NCBI RefSeq assembly: GCF_024746815.1 | Contig: NZ_CP080526.1 | Span: 124,001-188,000 of the forward strand | Length of the DNA stretch: 64,000 nt | Source of the DNA: Mesorhizobium sp. AR07 | GTDB taxonomy: Bacteria > Pseudomonadota > Alphaproteobacteria > Rhizobiales > Rhizobiaceae | Direction of reading: 5' to 3' | Shown: piece by piece, positions 8,678 through 17,913 of the stretch | Numbering within the stretch: the stretch's first letter is position 1 | Layout of the letters: each line of letters starts with the position of its first letter | Notes under the pieces: model-generated | The model's input: the letters and a program-made list of their open reading frames with translations, nothing else | What the model was told of the DNA's origin: nothing | Database searches by the model: none | Position numbers and translations under genes: made by a program

Positions 8678-9493
8678 ATGGGATTGCATGTCGCATCCAA
8701 GGCTCCTGATTGCCAGCCCATCATTGAATTCCGGAACGTTGAGAAAAGCTATGGCTCCCTCAAGGTTCTGGAACAACTCTCGTTCTCGGTTAAAGCCGGT
8801 GAGCATCTTGCGCTGATTGGTCCATCTGGCTCGGGAAAAACGACGATCCTTAGAATTTTGATGACACTCGAGTCGGTTACTGCTGGAGACGTGATCGTCA
8901 ATGGCGTTTGTCTAAACCACGAGCAAAGAGGCGGTAAACAAGTGCCGTCGTCAGAGGCGCATCTACGCAGAATGCGGGCTGCCTTCGGAATGGTCTTCCA
9001 ACATTTCAACCTCTTCCCGCATAAAACCGCTCTTCAAAACGTTGCCCTCGCGCCGGTACTGACTGGAAGTTTATCGAAAGCGGCGGCCAAAGAACGTGCG
9101 CTTCAAATGTTGGAAAATGTTGGACTTGCCGACAAAGCACATGAGTATCCGTCAAGATTGTCTGGCGGCCAAAAACAACGCGTCGCGATTGCGCGTGCTC
9201 TCGCTTTGCAGCCAAAAATACTACTTCTTGACGAGATCACCTCGGCTCTTGATCCGGAACTGGTGGAAGAGGTCCTAAACGTCATCACAAATCTCCGCAA
9301 CGAGACCGACATGACGATGCTCCTGGTTACCCACGAGATGGGTTTCGCCAAGGATTTTGCCGACCGGGTGTTGTTCTTCGAGCGCGGGAAGATTGTTGAA
9401 GAAGGCCCGCCGTCGGAAATCTTTCAGTCGCCTCACCACGAGCGCACGAAAAGTTTCCTTCGCAAGATAATCGCCGCAGGCCATCGCCTTTGA
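8678..9493 (+). CDS. amino-acid-type ABC transporter ATPase, EhuA-like
   Basis: 271 residues from ATG 8678 with AAGGAGA at 8664-8670. Walker A GPSGSGKTT, signature LSGGQKQRVAIARAL, Walker B KILLLDEITSALDPELV and switch histidine LLVTHEMGF. FQHFNLFPHKTALQNV is typical of polar amino-acid importers (GlnQ/HisP/EhuA group). A short insert (NHEQRGGKQVPSSEAHLRRM) sits before the Q-loop, as in several EhuA proteins. It powers the permease pair encoded next. Confidence 0.88.
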   Translation: MGLHVASKAPDCQPIIEFRNVEKSYGSLKVLEQLSFSVKAGEHLALIGPSGSGKTTILRILMTLESVTAGDVIVNGVCLNHEQRGGKQVPSSEAHLRRMRAAFGMVFQHFNLFPHKTALQNVALAPVLTGSLSKAAAKERALQMLENVGLADKAHEYPSRLSGGQKQRVAIARALALQPKILLLDEITSALDPELVEEVLNVITNLRNETDMTMLLVTHEMGFAKDFADRVLFFERGKIVEEGPPSEIFQSPHHERTKSFLRKIIAAGHRL

Positions 9494-9526
9494 GGCGGTC
9501 CATCAAGGCAGCGCAAGGTCATCCCA

Positions 9527-10201
9527 GTGAATAATTTTGAGTCTGCAATCGGATACAGCTGGTTCATACTCACGGGGGCTGTCGCTACCGTGGAACTCAC
9601 GTTTTTGAGCTGCCTGCTTGCGTTGATACTGGCTATGCTGTCTGGCATTGCTCTCACTGCAGACCAGATTTCCGTGCGAGCCATAACGCGGATCTATGTG
9701 GAGATCTTCCGCGGCACCTCAGTGTTCGTCCAACTGTTCGCGGCTTATTTCGTCCTGCCATTTGTTGGTGTTTCTCTATCTCCACTGCAGTCCGGCGTCC
9801 TGGCGCTGGGCCTGAACGGTGGCGCTTATGGCGCTGAAGTTGTTCGCGCGGCGCTCAACGCCGTCGGTCGCGATCAGCGGGAAGCAACTATCGCATTAAA
9901 CCTGACGCGGTGGCAGTCGCTCTGGTGGGTGATCCTTCCACAGGCGGTCGTGTTCATGCTGCCAAGCTTTGGAAATCTCGCGATCGAGCTCATGAAGGGC
10001 ACTGCGGTGGCATCGCTCATAACGGTCTCGGAGCTAACGTTTCAGGCGCAGGTGGTACGAGGCCAAACAGGCGACACCGCTATGCCCTTTCTGCTCATCT
10101 TGGTCATTTATCTTCTAATTGCGTCTGCGTTGATAAGTTTCGTTCGGTGGCTTGAAAGACGCTTTGGGCGTGGCATCGTCAGCGCAAACACCGGAGGTTA
10201 A
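9527..10201 (+). CDS. ABC transporter permease, HisM/EhuC-like
   Basis: 224 residues from GTG 9527. Several membrane helices are evident (WFILTGAVATVELTFLSCLLALI, FVQLFAAYFVLPFVGVSL). The EAA loop reads EATIALNLTRWQSLWWVILPQA, the contact site for the ATPase. VELTFLSC and YVEIFRGTSVFVQLF are typical of the HisMQ permease family. It is followed 3 bases later by its partner permease. Confidence 0.85.
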   Translation: MNNFESAIGYSWFILTGAVATVELTFLSCLLALILAMLSGIALTADQISVRAITRIYVEIFRGTSVFVQLFAAYFVLPFVGVSLSPLQSGVLALGLNGGAYGAEVVRAALNAVGRDQREATIALNLTRWQSLWWVILPQAVVFMLPSFGNLAIELMKGTAVASLITVSELTFQAQVVRGQTGDTAMPFLLILVIYLLIASALISFVRWLERRFGRGIVSANTGG

Positions 10202-10204
10202 CCG

Positions 10205-10864
10205 ATGAACTGGAGCTGGGAATTCGTCGCTGAGATAACGCCGGATTTGCTTAAAGGACTCGTCGTTACGGTAAAGATAACGTTGATCTCGTCGGTTGTG
10301 GCTCTGAGCGTCGGACTATTCTTCGCAATCGCCAAGATGTCGTCAGTCGATGCGGTTCGCCGTTCCGCGGTTCTCGTAACAGAGACGATTAGAAGAACGC
10401 CGCTGCTGGTTCAGCTGTACTTTCTCTTCTACGTCCTGCCAGACATTGGAATTGTTTTGTCTCCCATGGTCGCCGGGATAATCGGTCTCGGTTTTCACTA
10501 TGCCACTTACGTGTCAGAGGTCTATCGCGCCGGGATCATTAATGTCCCAGCCGGGCAATGGGAGGCTGCGAGGGCCTGCAACCTGACCAAAAGGCAGACG
10601 TGGAGGGAAATCGTCCTGCCGCAAGCCATTCCCCCGATGATCCCGCCTTTGGGGAATTATGTAATCGCGATGTTCAAGGAAACGCCAATACTATCGGCGA
10701 TCACCGTCCTCGACCTTATGGGCGAAGCGCTAGCCAAGGCCAACTTCAGCTACCGCTATCTCGAACCAATCACTCTCGTCGCCATAGGCTTCCTGTTCGT
10801 CAGCCTTTGCTCTGCGGCCCTTGTTCGGCTTTTGGAAAACCATCTGAAACTTCGGGCTGCGTGA
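10205..10864 (+). CDS. ABC transporter permease, HisM/EhuD-like
   Basis: 219 residues, ATG 10205, three bases after the preceding stop. HisMQ-type permease: TVKITLISSVVALSVGLFFAIAK, TETIRRTPLLVQLYFLFYVLP, and EAA loop EAARACNLTKRQTWREIVLPQAIPP. It forms a heterodimeric inner-membrane channel with the product of the gene before. LYFLFYVLPDIGIVLSP is close to the EhuD style. Confidence 0.85.
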   Translation: MNWSWEFVAEITPDLLKGLVVTVKITLISSVVALSVGLFFAIAKMSSVDAVRRSAVLVTETIRRTPLLVQLYFLFYVLPDIGIVLSPMVAGIIGLGFHYATYVSEVYRAGIINVPAGQWEAARACNLTKRQTWREIVLPQAIPPMIPPLGNYVIAMFKETPILSAITVLDLMGEALAKANFSYRYLEPITLVAIGFLFVSLCSAALVRLLENHLKLRAA

Positions 10865-10887
10865 GCAGCCGAATTGAGGAATCAACA

Positions 10888-12072
10888 ATGACTGCACCGG
10901 AACCACGGTTTGAGATCTCCGAATACAAAGCTCGGCTCGAGGCCACCCGCAAAGCAATGGAGCGTGAGGGTGTCCACCTTCTGATCGTCACAGACCCCGC
11001 GAACATGGCTTGGCTTACCGGTTATGACGGCTGGTCCTTCTACGTTCACCAGTGCGTCCTCATCCATGAGGACGAAGAACCGGTCTGGTTCGGTCGCGAA
11101 ATGGACGGCAACGGTGCTCGCCGAACCATTTACATGGACGACAGCCGCATCAAGTCCTATGCGGATCACTACGTCCAATCCTCCCAATATCATCCGATGA
11201 GTGCCCTTGGCCAATTGGTTACAGACCTCGGCTGGTCCACCGGTTCCATCGGGATCGAAAAGGACAATTACTACTTTACCCACGCAGCCTTTGAAGCCCT
11301 GTCATCCACGCTGCCGAATGCAAGCTTCAAAGACACGACAAGGCTTGTGAAATGGCAGCGGATCATCAAGTCGCCCCGCGAAATCGAGTACATGCGGGGA
11401 GCAGGCAAAATCGCGACGGCCATGCATCAGCGCGTGGCCGAAGTGTTGAAACCCGGCGTCAAGCAATCGGACATTGTCGCGGAAATTTACCACACCGCCA
11501 CTCGTGGCGTTGATGGCTTCTGGGGCGATTACCCAGCGGCCGTTCCCATGATCGGGGCGGGCATCGACGCCTCCGCGCCTCATCTGACTTGGTCAGATCG
11601 TGAGCTTCGCTCTGGGGAAAGCATTTTCTTCGAACTCGCCGGCGTCCACAAACGCTATCACTGCCCTCTCTCCAGGACATTTTATCTAGGTAAGCCGGAT
11701 CGAAAGTTCGTCGACGCAGAAAAGGCCGTGCTTGAGGGAATGGAGGCTGGCTTGGAGAAAGCGGTGCCGGGGAATTCCTGCGAAGACGTCGCGCAAGCCT
11801 ACTACACCGCTATTGAGCGTCACGGGCTGAAAAAGCCAAGCCGTTGCGGCTACTCGATCGGTCTCGCTTATCCGCCGGATTGGGGTGAGCATTCCGCAAG
11901 CTTCCGCACAGGGGACCGCACTGAATTGCGACCAGGGATGACGTTCCATTTTATGTCTGGCCTGTGGTTTGGCGACTGGGGCATCGAAATCACCGAAAGC
12001 ATCCTTATCACCGACACGCAGCCCGAATGCCTGGCGCAGTCTCCACGCCAGCTGATAGTGATCGATCAATGA
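10888..12072 (+). CDS. doeA: ectoine hydrolase (M24 creatinase fold), DoeA/EutD
   Basis: 394 residues, start ATG 10888. The protein matches DoeA closely in recalled text: DPANMAWLTGYDGWSFYVHQ, ARRTIYMDD, DHYVQSSQYHPM, GVDGFWGDYPA, ASAPHLTW, FFELAGVHKRYHCPLSRTFYLG, GYSIGLAYPPDWGEHSASFR and GIEITESILIT. DoeA opens the ectoine ring to N-acetyl-diaminobutyrate. The usual M24 metal ligands are absent, as in creatinase; His (APHLTW) and the two Glu (FFELAG, IEITES) are the likely catalytic residues. Cytoplasmic. It follows the importer directly, and its stop overlaps the next gene by four bases. Confidence 0.85.
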   Translation: MTAPEPRFEISEYKARLEATRKAMEREGVHLLIVTDPANMAWLTGYDGWSFYVHQCVLIHEDEEPVWFGREMDGNGARRTIYMDDSRIKSYADHYVQSSQYHPMSALGQLVTDLGWSTGSIGIEKDNYYFTHAAFEALSSTLPNASFKDTTRLVKWQRIIKSPREIEYMRGAGKIATAMHQRVAEVLKPGVKQSDIVAEIYHTATRGVDGFWGDYPAAVPMIGAGIDASAPHLTWSDRELRSGESIFFELAGVHKRYHCPLSRTFYLGKPDRKFVDAEKAVLEGMEAGLEKAVPGNSCEDVAQAYYTAIERHGLKKPSRCGYSIGLAYPPDWGEHSASFRTGDRTELRPGMTFHFMSGLWFGDWGIEITESILITDTQPECLAQSPRQLIVIDQ

Positions 12073-13301
12073 ATGCGGCGGACACAGACCTCAAACGGGC
12101 CAGTCACGCATACCATTTGCCGGCGGGATGCGAGGAGCAAATTCTCGCTCTCCGGCACTACATGCACGCAAACCCCGAGCTATCAAATGAGGAGCACAAC
12201 ACTCGGGCAAAAATAGCGGAGTTTTTGGGTGGTGCGGGGCTGCAAACACCTCAGGTCTTTCACGCCACAGGCTTGTTCGTTGACATTGTCGGTGAGGGAA
12301 ATGGAACCTCCATAAACGTGGTGGTTCGTGGCGACATCGACGCGCTGCCCATCCAAGAAGCTCGCCCAGATATTCCATTTAAGTCCCGGTTCCCTGGAAA
12401 GATGCATGCTTGCGGCCACGATGCGCACGCATCTGCAGCACTAGGCGTTGTATTGGCGGCGCTTGCCCATCGTCAGCACTTCGCCGGAAAGGTGCGTGTT
12501 GTGTTTCAACCGGCCGAGGAAGCAGAACCTCTCGGCGGCCGATCTGTCGCTGAACAAGGTCTGCTTGACGGTTTTGACTGCGCGATTGGGATGCATGTGA
12601 ACCCCGAAATGCCCTCCGGAACGTTTTCTGTCCTGACGGGTCCGGTAACAAAGTCTTCCGACGAATTCCAGATCATCTTCAAAGGCAAGAAGAGCCACGC
12701 GGCGTGGCCGGAGCTGGGTGTTGATGCGATCGCGATCGCGTCCACATTCGTCATTGAGATCCAAAAGCTCGTATCGCGTGAGAGCCACGCCGACGAAGCT
12801 CCTGTCATTTCAATCGGCCGTTTCCATGGTGGCGAAGCAACCAATATCATCTGCGATCGCGTCGTGCTCGACGGCACCCTGCGAACACGTTCGCCCGACG
12901 CCCGTCAGAGGCTTCGACGCCGTTTGGAGGAACTGGCTCGCCAGATCGCCGCAATGCATCGTGGAGAGGCAGAGTTCAAGTTGGTTCCCGGAGAACCTGC
13001 CGTCGTAAACGATCCAGGCATCAGTCGAACGGCCCGGGAAGCGATCGCCGAAATCTGTGGAAGGGACTCACTCGTTCCGACGAGACCTCTCGCAGGCGCA
13101 GACGACTTCGGATTCTACGCCGAGAAGCTCCCATCAGTCTATTTCTGGTTTGGCTGTTACAACGAAGCGCTCGGAAACATAACCCACGTTCACACGGCGG
13201 AATTCGGAGTCTCCGATGATGACGTGTTAGGCGCGGCTCGTGCTGCTTGGGCAATCGTCAGAAAACTTCAAGTTTCAGCAAACGAGGGCATGTCGTCTTG
13301 A
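12069..13301 (+). CDS. M20-family metallo-amidohydrolase
   Basis: 410 residues from ATG 12069 (ATGA overlap with doeA). Metal-site motifs of the M20D amidohydrolase/hippuricase group: VVRGDIDALPI, KMHACGHDAHASAALG, VFQPAEEAEPLGG and THVHTAEF. Dimerisation-domain text GKKSHAAWPELGVDAIAIAS is normal. In known Doe/Eut operons the N-acetyl-diaminobutyrate made by DoeA is deacetylated by DoeB/EutE, an aspartoacylase-like enzyme that is not visible here. This M20 enzyme, translationally coupled to doeA, may fill that step. That assignment is inference; the family itself is clear. Confidence 0.85.
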   Translation: MNAADTDLKRASHAYHLPAGCEEQILALRHYMHANPELSNEEHNTRAKIAEFLGGAGLQTPQVFHATGLFVDIVGEGNGTSINVVVRGDIDALPIQEARPDIPFKSRFPGKMHACGHDAHASAALGVVLAALAHRQHFAGKVRVVFQPAEEAEPLGGRSVAEQGLLDGFDCAIGMHVNPEMPSGTFSVLTGPVTKSSDEFQIIFKGKKSHAAWPELGVDAIAIASTFVIEIQKLVSRESHADEAPVISIGRFHGGEATNIICDRVVLDGTLRTRSPDARQRLRRRLEELARQIAAMHRGEAEFKLVPGEPAVVNDPGISRTAREAIAEICGRDSLVPTRPLAGADDFGFYAEKLPSVYFWFGCYNEALGNITHVHTAEFGVSDDDVLGAARAAWAIVRKLQVSANEGMSS

Positions 13302-14056
13302 CCACGTTATCAATCAAACATCTTGAAGCGGCTATGGACGCAGGGATGGCGGGCCAGGTCGTAATCGGCTTGATTGCTCTTTCGACAGATGTCGTGACTG
13401 AGTACGAGCTGCGGAGGATGCTTCCGGAGGATGGCGTTAGTATTTCTGCAACCAGAATTGAGACGAAAAACCCCATTACCGTCGAAAATCTGCGTGGCCA
13501 TGCGCATGAAATTGCGAGAGCTGCCGAGCTGTTCGTGCCCCGTCAGTCCGTCGATGTCTTTGCCTACGGCTGCACGTCTGGATCTGCGCTGATTTTGCAA
13601 ACGACCCTTGAAGCAGAACTGCACCGAACTGCACCAGGGGCGAAGTTAACATCGCCTATGACAGGAGCGTACAAGGCTTTTCGTCAGCTCGGGATTCGGC
13701 GGGTCGATCTTTTGACACCCTACCCAGACGACGTTACGGCGGCGATGACCGAGTGCTTGAAGGATGAAGGTATTTCAGTCGTGTCTTGTGGTTCATTCCA
13801 CATCGAAAACGACTATGAAATCATCAATATCACGCCGGAGAGCATAATAGAGGCGGCCGAGGGACTAAATTCCGCTGATTCCGAAGCTTTGTTCATACCA
13901 TGCACTGGTCTGAGGACTTCGACAATCATCCAGTCCCTCGAAGCACGAATTGGCAAGCCTGTAATCACCGCTCACCAAGCAATGCTCTGGGATGCGCTTA
14001 GACTTGCCGGCTACACACAGCCACTGTCGGGATTCGGAAAGCTACTCACTGTCTGA
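13298..14056 (+). CDS. Asp/Glu racemase-family protein, EutA/maleate-isomerase-like
   Basis: 252 residues from TTG 13298, whose last two bases overlap the previous TGA; an ATG at 13334 would give a shorter form. GLIALSTDVVTEYELRRMLPE and ETKNPITVENLRGH at the N-terminus, then the two catalytic-cysteine motifs FAYGCTSGSALI and LFIPCTGLRTSTII, as in arylmalonate decarboxylase, maleate isomerase and EutA. EutA occurs in ectoine/hydroxyectoine operons, where it may act on hydroxyectoine-derived intermediates. Cytoplasmic, same operon. The precise reaction is unknown. Confidence 0.78.
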   Translation: MTTLSIKHLEAAMDAGMAGQVVIGLIALSTDVVTEYELRRMLPEDGVSISATRIETKNPITVENLRGHAHEIARAAELFVPRQSVDVFAYGCTSGSALILQTTLEAELHRTAPGAKLTSPMTGAYKAFRQLGIRRVDLLTPYPDDVTAAMTECLKDEGISVVSCGSFHIENDYEIINITPESIIEAAEGLNSADSEALFIPCTGLRTSTIIQSLEARIGKPVITAHQAMLWDALRLAGYTQPLSGFGKLLTV

Positions 14057-14100
14057 AGCGACCTGCGAATCGACCAATTATCAGAATTCAGGAGGACCAG

Positions 14101-15129
14101 ATGAAAGTTCTATGCTTGTGGTATGCCACGGACACTGAGATCAGCCTGATCAAAGAAGTGCTGCCGCCGGGAACCGAGGTGGTGGCACCGAGGGGCGAAT
14201 ATCTCTCGCGTTTCGACTGCGACTATTCAGACGTGAAGCATCTGGCGACCGACGCCGATGCGATCATTGCTTTTAGCGTTCCGGAAGGAATCCTTCAGGT
14301 CGCGGAAAAGCTCAAGGTGTTCTCGTGGCTGCATTCCGGCGTGGACGACCTTGGGCTGATGGGCGCGCTAGATCTTTTCAAACAGCGTGGCGTCAAGCTC
14401 GCCAACATTCGCGGCGCTAATGCGGTCGCGGTCGCAGAGCAAGCAATGATGTTTGTACTAGCTCTTGCAAAAAAGACTCTTCTCAAGCACCGGGCGACAG
14501 AAGAAGGTAGGTTTCTATTCCCTCTCTATGATGACGAATACAGATCGGCGATGCTACACGGTCGCACAATCGGCGTGATTGGAATAGGGAATATCGGCGG
14601 GCGCATCGCCAAACACGCCAAGGGGTTCGACATGCAAGTCCTCGGCGTGCGTCGCACCAAGGGCGGCCCCGCGGTCGAGTTTTTCGATGCAGTGCACGGG
14701 GTCGACGAGTTGCACCATGTTCTGCCGAAGTGCGACTACGTCGTCCTGGCAACGCCTGATACAAAAGAGACGCATCAGTTTTTCGGCGCCGCGGAACTCG
14801 CCGCCATGAAACGATCGGCTTTTCTCATTAATATCTCGCGTGGCATGTTGATCCAGGAGAAGCCGCTATACGAAGCGCTCACTGCGGGCACCCTTCGTGG
14901 TTTCGCAACCGACGTATGGTGGCAGTACAATTACGGCCAAACATTTCCGATTGGCTGGGGATCGCGCCTTGGAATCCACAAATTGACCAATGTGATCGTG
15001 TCGAACGACCAAGCGGCGAATGCCGATGACGTGCTTGAGAGGAATATCCGCTGGGGCTCGCAGAACCTGGCAGAATTTGTATCGGGTACACCCATGAGGC
15101 GAGAAGTGAGACTTGATCTGGGATACTAA
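14101..15129 (+). CDS. D-2-hydroxyacid dehydrogenase-like protein, odd catalytic site
   Basis: 342 residues with AGGAGG seven bases before ATG 14101. NAD-binding motif GVIGIGNIGGRIAKHAKGF and INISRGMLIQEKPLYEAL place it in the D-isomer 2-hydroxyacid dehydrogenase family. The family usually ends with a catalytic His in a TPHxA motif. Here the equivalent stretch reads VIVSNDQAANADD, so the His appears missing, and the region before it (WWQYNYGQTFPIGWGSRLGI) is unusual. It could act on an atypical hydroxy or imine substrate, or be a reductase with altered chemistry. In the operon it follows the EutA-like gene by 44 bases. Confidence 0.75.
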   Translation: MKVLCLWYATDTEISLIKEVLPPGTEVVAPRGEYLSRFDCDYSDVKHLATDADAIIAFSVPEGILQVAEKLKVFSWLHSGVDDLGLMGALDLFKQRGVKLANIRGANAVAVAEQAMMFVLALAKKTLLKHRATEEGRFLFPLYDDEYRSAMLHGRTIGVIGIGNIGGRIAKHAKGFDMQVLGVRRTKGGPAVEFFDAVHGVDELHHVLPKCDYVVLATPDTKETHQFFGAAELAAMKRSAFLINISRGMLIQEKPLYEALTAGTLRGFATDVWWQYNYGQTFPIGWGSRLGIHKLTNVIVSNDQAANADDVLERNIRWGSQNLAEFVSGTPMRREVRLDLGY

Positions 15130-15224
15130 GCCAGCATGGTGTTCTTGCAAATAGTCATTCCGTAAACTCGGTGATCGTTTAAAGCCGCCGGCCACCGCTG
15201 ACCCAAGATAGAGCGCGACATACA

Positions 15225-16646
15225 ATGAGCAGCGTTACCAAAGGTTTCGGGACCTTGCGGACCCTGACGGCTGTCGAATGCATCGAGCTATACAAATCCG
15301 GCGCGACCTCGCCTGTGGAGGTTATCCGGGACTGTCTTGAGCGCATCGATGCGGTCAACGCTGATCTCAATGCTTTTTGTCACGTCGATGCCGATGCAGC
15401 ATTGACGGCAGCCCGGCAGTCTGAGGAGCGGTGGAACAAGGGACAGCCGATTGGCGTGCTCGACGGCGTGCCAGCAACAATCAAAGACCTTACACTGACA
15501 CGCGGAATGCCGACACGACGAGGGTCAGCAACAACCAGTGCGGCCGGGCCATGGAATGAAGATGCACCGCTCACCGCCCGCATGCGAGAAGCAGGATCCA
15601 TCATTCTCGGAAAAACTACGACACCTGAGTTTGGCTGGAAAGGAGCTACCGACAGTCCACTGACCGGTATCACGCGTAACCCTTGGAATCCGAAATTGAC
15701 GCCAGGGGGATCGTCTGGTGGTGCGGCCGTGGCATCAGCGTTGAACCTCGGCTTTCTTCATCAAGGTAGCGACGGCGGTGGCTCAATCCGGATTCCCGCG
15801 AGCTTTACCGGCACATTTGGTTTCAAGCCGACTTTCGGATACGTGCCGCAGTGGCCGCTTAGTGCCATGGGAGCGCTATCTCACATTGGACCAATGACCC
15901 GGACGGTCGATGACGCTTTGCTGATGATGGATGTTATCACCCGTCCCGATGCACGGGACGGCTATAGCGGCACGACTTATAAGGCCGACGTGTCAGGCGA
16001 AACCAAGTCCCTGGACGGGATCCGGGTCGGATACAGTCGTACTCTTGGCTACGCCGATGTGGCGCCTGACATTCTGCGCGTCACCGACGCAGCTGTTCAA
16101 CAGCTTCGAGGCCTGGGGGCAGAAGTTGTTGAGGTAGACCCTGGCTTTGCCAATCCCGTAGAGGTATTCGCAACTTTCTGGTTCGCCGGAGCAACGCGTC
16201 TGATTGCTCGCATGAGCGAGGCACAGAAAGAGCTGCTGGATCCCGGTTTTCTTGATTGTGCGCTCCGGGGTGAGAAAATCTCTCTCGCGGAATTCAAGGA
16301 TGCCGAACAGGCACGCTTCGATCTTTCGGCAAAAATGGCCGATTTCCATGAAAGCTTTGATCTGCTGATCACTCCTACCGTCGCCATTGCACCTTTCCCC
16401 GTTGGAAAGGACAAGCCAGACGGGTTCAGCGGCTGGGTCGATTGGACGCCCTTTACCTACCCTTTCAACCTGACTCAGCAGCCTGCAGCATCCCTGCCGT
16501 CTGGGCTCGACGACGCCGGGCTTCCGGTGGGCCTGCAGCTTGTCGGACCGCGGTATCAAGACGCACACGTACTCAGCGCCGCGCGCGTGATTGAAAGGCA
16601 GCTAGGCCGCCTGACTCCGCCAGATCTGCAAACGGGAAGTCGCTAG
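15225..16646 (+). CDS. amidase signature family enzyme
   Basis: 473 residues, ATG 15225. Ser-cisSer-Lys triad of amidase-signature enzymes: Lys in VPATIKDLTLTRG, cis-Ser in TPGGSSGGAAVASALN and nucleophile Ser in GSDGGGSIRIPASF. The C-terminal tail VGLQLVGPRYQDAHVLSAA is typical. Most members hydrolyse small amides, and this one probably handles an amide intermediate or side-substrate of the same pathway. An approximately 95-base gap separates it from the dehydrogenase gene, so it could have its own start of transcription, but no promoter stands out. Confidence 0.85.
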   Translation: MSSVTKGFGTLRTLTAVECIELYKSGATSPVEVIRDCLERIDAVNADLNAFCHVDADAALTAARQSEERWNKGQPIGVLDGVPATIKDLTLTRGMPTRRGSATTSAAGPWNEDAPLTARMREAGSIILGKTTTPEFGWKGATDSPLTGITRNPWNPKLTPGGSSGGAAVASALNLGFLHQGSDGGGSIRIPASFTGTFGFKPTFGYVPQWPLSAMGALSHIGPMTRTVDDALLMMDVITRPDARDGYSGTTYKADVSGETKSLDGIRVGYSRTLGYADVAPDILRVTDAAVQQLRGLGAEVVEVDPGFANPVEVFATFWFAGATRLIARMSEAQKELLDPGFLDCALRGEKISLAEFKDAEQARFDLSAKMADFHESFDLLITPTVAIAPFPVGKDKPDGFSGWVDWTPFTYPFNLTQQPAASLPSGLDDAGLPVGLQLVGPRYQDAHVLSAARVIERQLGRLTPPDLQTGSR

Positions 16647-16725
16647 CCTTCCCCCAAATTTCCACGTGTCAAGCGTCATCTCGCCATTCTCGAGAGGCGC
16701 GCACGCCACCAAGGATGGAGGACCA

Positions 16726-17913
16726 ATGTCCGTGCAAACGAATGACTTGAGACAACACCCCAATGGCAAGGTTCTGACATTTGCGCTGCGGGAGTTTGAG
16801 AACCGAGTCAGCCGACTCGATGCCATGCTCCAGAAAGAGAAGATCGACATCTACCTCGGTCATGCGCCCGAAAGCCTCAATTATTTCACCGGCTTCGATC
16901 CACTTGGCATCTATTTGTATGAATGCGTGTTTTTCCAGACTGGAGCGAAGGAGCCCTCGCTACTCACTCATAAAGCTGAGAAAGAGCTCACCGTTTTCCA
17001 GTGCTGGATCTCCGACATTGTCATCTGGACGCACGGTCAAGATCCCGTCCAGATGACAATCGACAAATTGCGCGCCCTCGGTGCAATAGCTGGGAAGAGG
17101 GTAGGCCTCGAGATGGCAAATTGGTATCTTCGGGCCGACCTCTACAAAGCCCTGACAGTGGCATTTCCAGAAGTTCAATTTGTCGACGTGACGCAGAAAA
17201 TCATGCGGCTGCGCACCATTAAATCGCCGACCGAAATCGAATATATGCGAAAAGCTGCCGGCTTCTCCGACCTCGCTGTGGAGGCGATGGCCGAGGTTCT
17301 CCACCCGGGAGTAAGCGAGCTCGATGTGCTGGCGGCGGTGCAGTCGAAATTGGCGCTTGCCGGCTCCGAATATCCCACACTGCCGTTCATTATCGCTTCG
17401 GGGTGGCGTTCAGGCACATTCCACGCGCTTCCCTCATCGAAAATCATTGAGGCGGGTGACCCGATCCTTTTTGAGTTCACGGGAACCTGGAAACGCTATA
17501 ATTCCAACCTTTGCCGCACCGTAGTAGCGGGCGAGGCATCTGACCGGCTGCTCCACCTCTGGAAAATCAACTACGAATCGTTCTGGCGGCCTTTCGAGCT
17601 GATCCGGCCTGGCGCATCGGTTTCGGATATCGACCGCCTCAGCCGAGACATCAGGGGCGATTATGCCGACTTCATAGTGGGTCGCGCGGGCTTTGGGATG
17701 GGCCTGTCTTACCCGCCAACCTTTGCGCAATTCCCGAACATTCTGGTGGGTGACGAAACAGTCCTCGAGCCCGGGATGATCTTCTCCCTTGAGCCGTCGA
17801 TATCGCAGTTCGAAGGCGTTACCATGTCATACGGATACAACATCCTCGTGACGGAAAATGGCGCGGAGATTCTGCAGAACACACCTAAAGAACTTTTCGA
17901 GATTGCAGCTTAG
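16726..17913 (+). CDS. second M24 creatinase-fold hydrolase, DoeA-like paralogue
   Basis: 395 residues from ATG 16726 with GGAGGA at 16717-16722. Features in order: LGHAPESLNYFTGFDPLGIYLY, TIKSPTEIEYMRKAAGFSDL, SGWRSGTFHALPSSK, ILFEFTGTWKRYNSNLCRTVV, GFGMGLSYPPTFAQFPN and IFSLEPSISQFEG. It shares the DoeA architecture and likewise lacks the five canonical M24 metal ligands, but is well diverged from the first copy. Likely a metal-independent C-N hydrolase for a related cyclic or amide compound. It ends the operon, and the next gene is convergent. Confidence 0.8.
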   Translation: MSVQTNDLRQHPNGKVLTFALREFENRVSRLDAMLQKEKIDIYLGHAPESLNYFTGFDPLGIYLYECVFFQTGAKEPSLLTHKAEKELTVFQCWISDIVIWTHGQDPVQMTIDKLRALGAIAGKRVGLEMANWYLRADLYKALTVAFPEVQFVDVTQKIMRLRTIKSPTEIEYMRKAAGFSDLAVEAMAEVLHPGVSELDVLAAVQSKLALAGSEYPTLPFIIASGWRSGTFHALPSSKIIEAGDPILFEFTGTWKRYNSNLCRTVVAGEASDRLLHLWKINYESFWRPFELIRPGASVSDIDRLSRDIRGDYADFIVGRAGFGMGLSYPPTFAQFPNILVGDETVLEPGMIFSLEPSISQFEGVTMSYGYNILVTENGAEILQNTPKELFEIAA

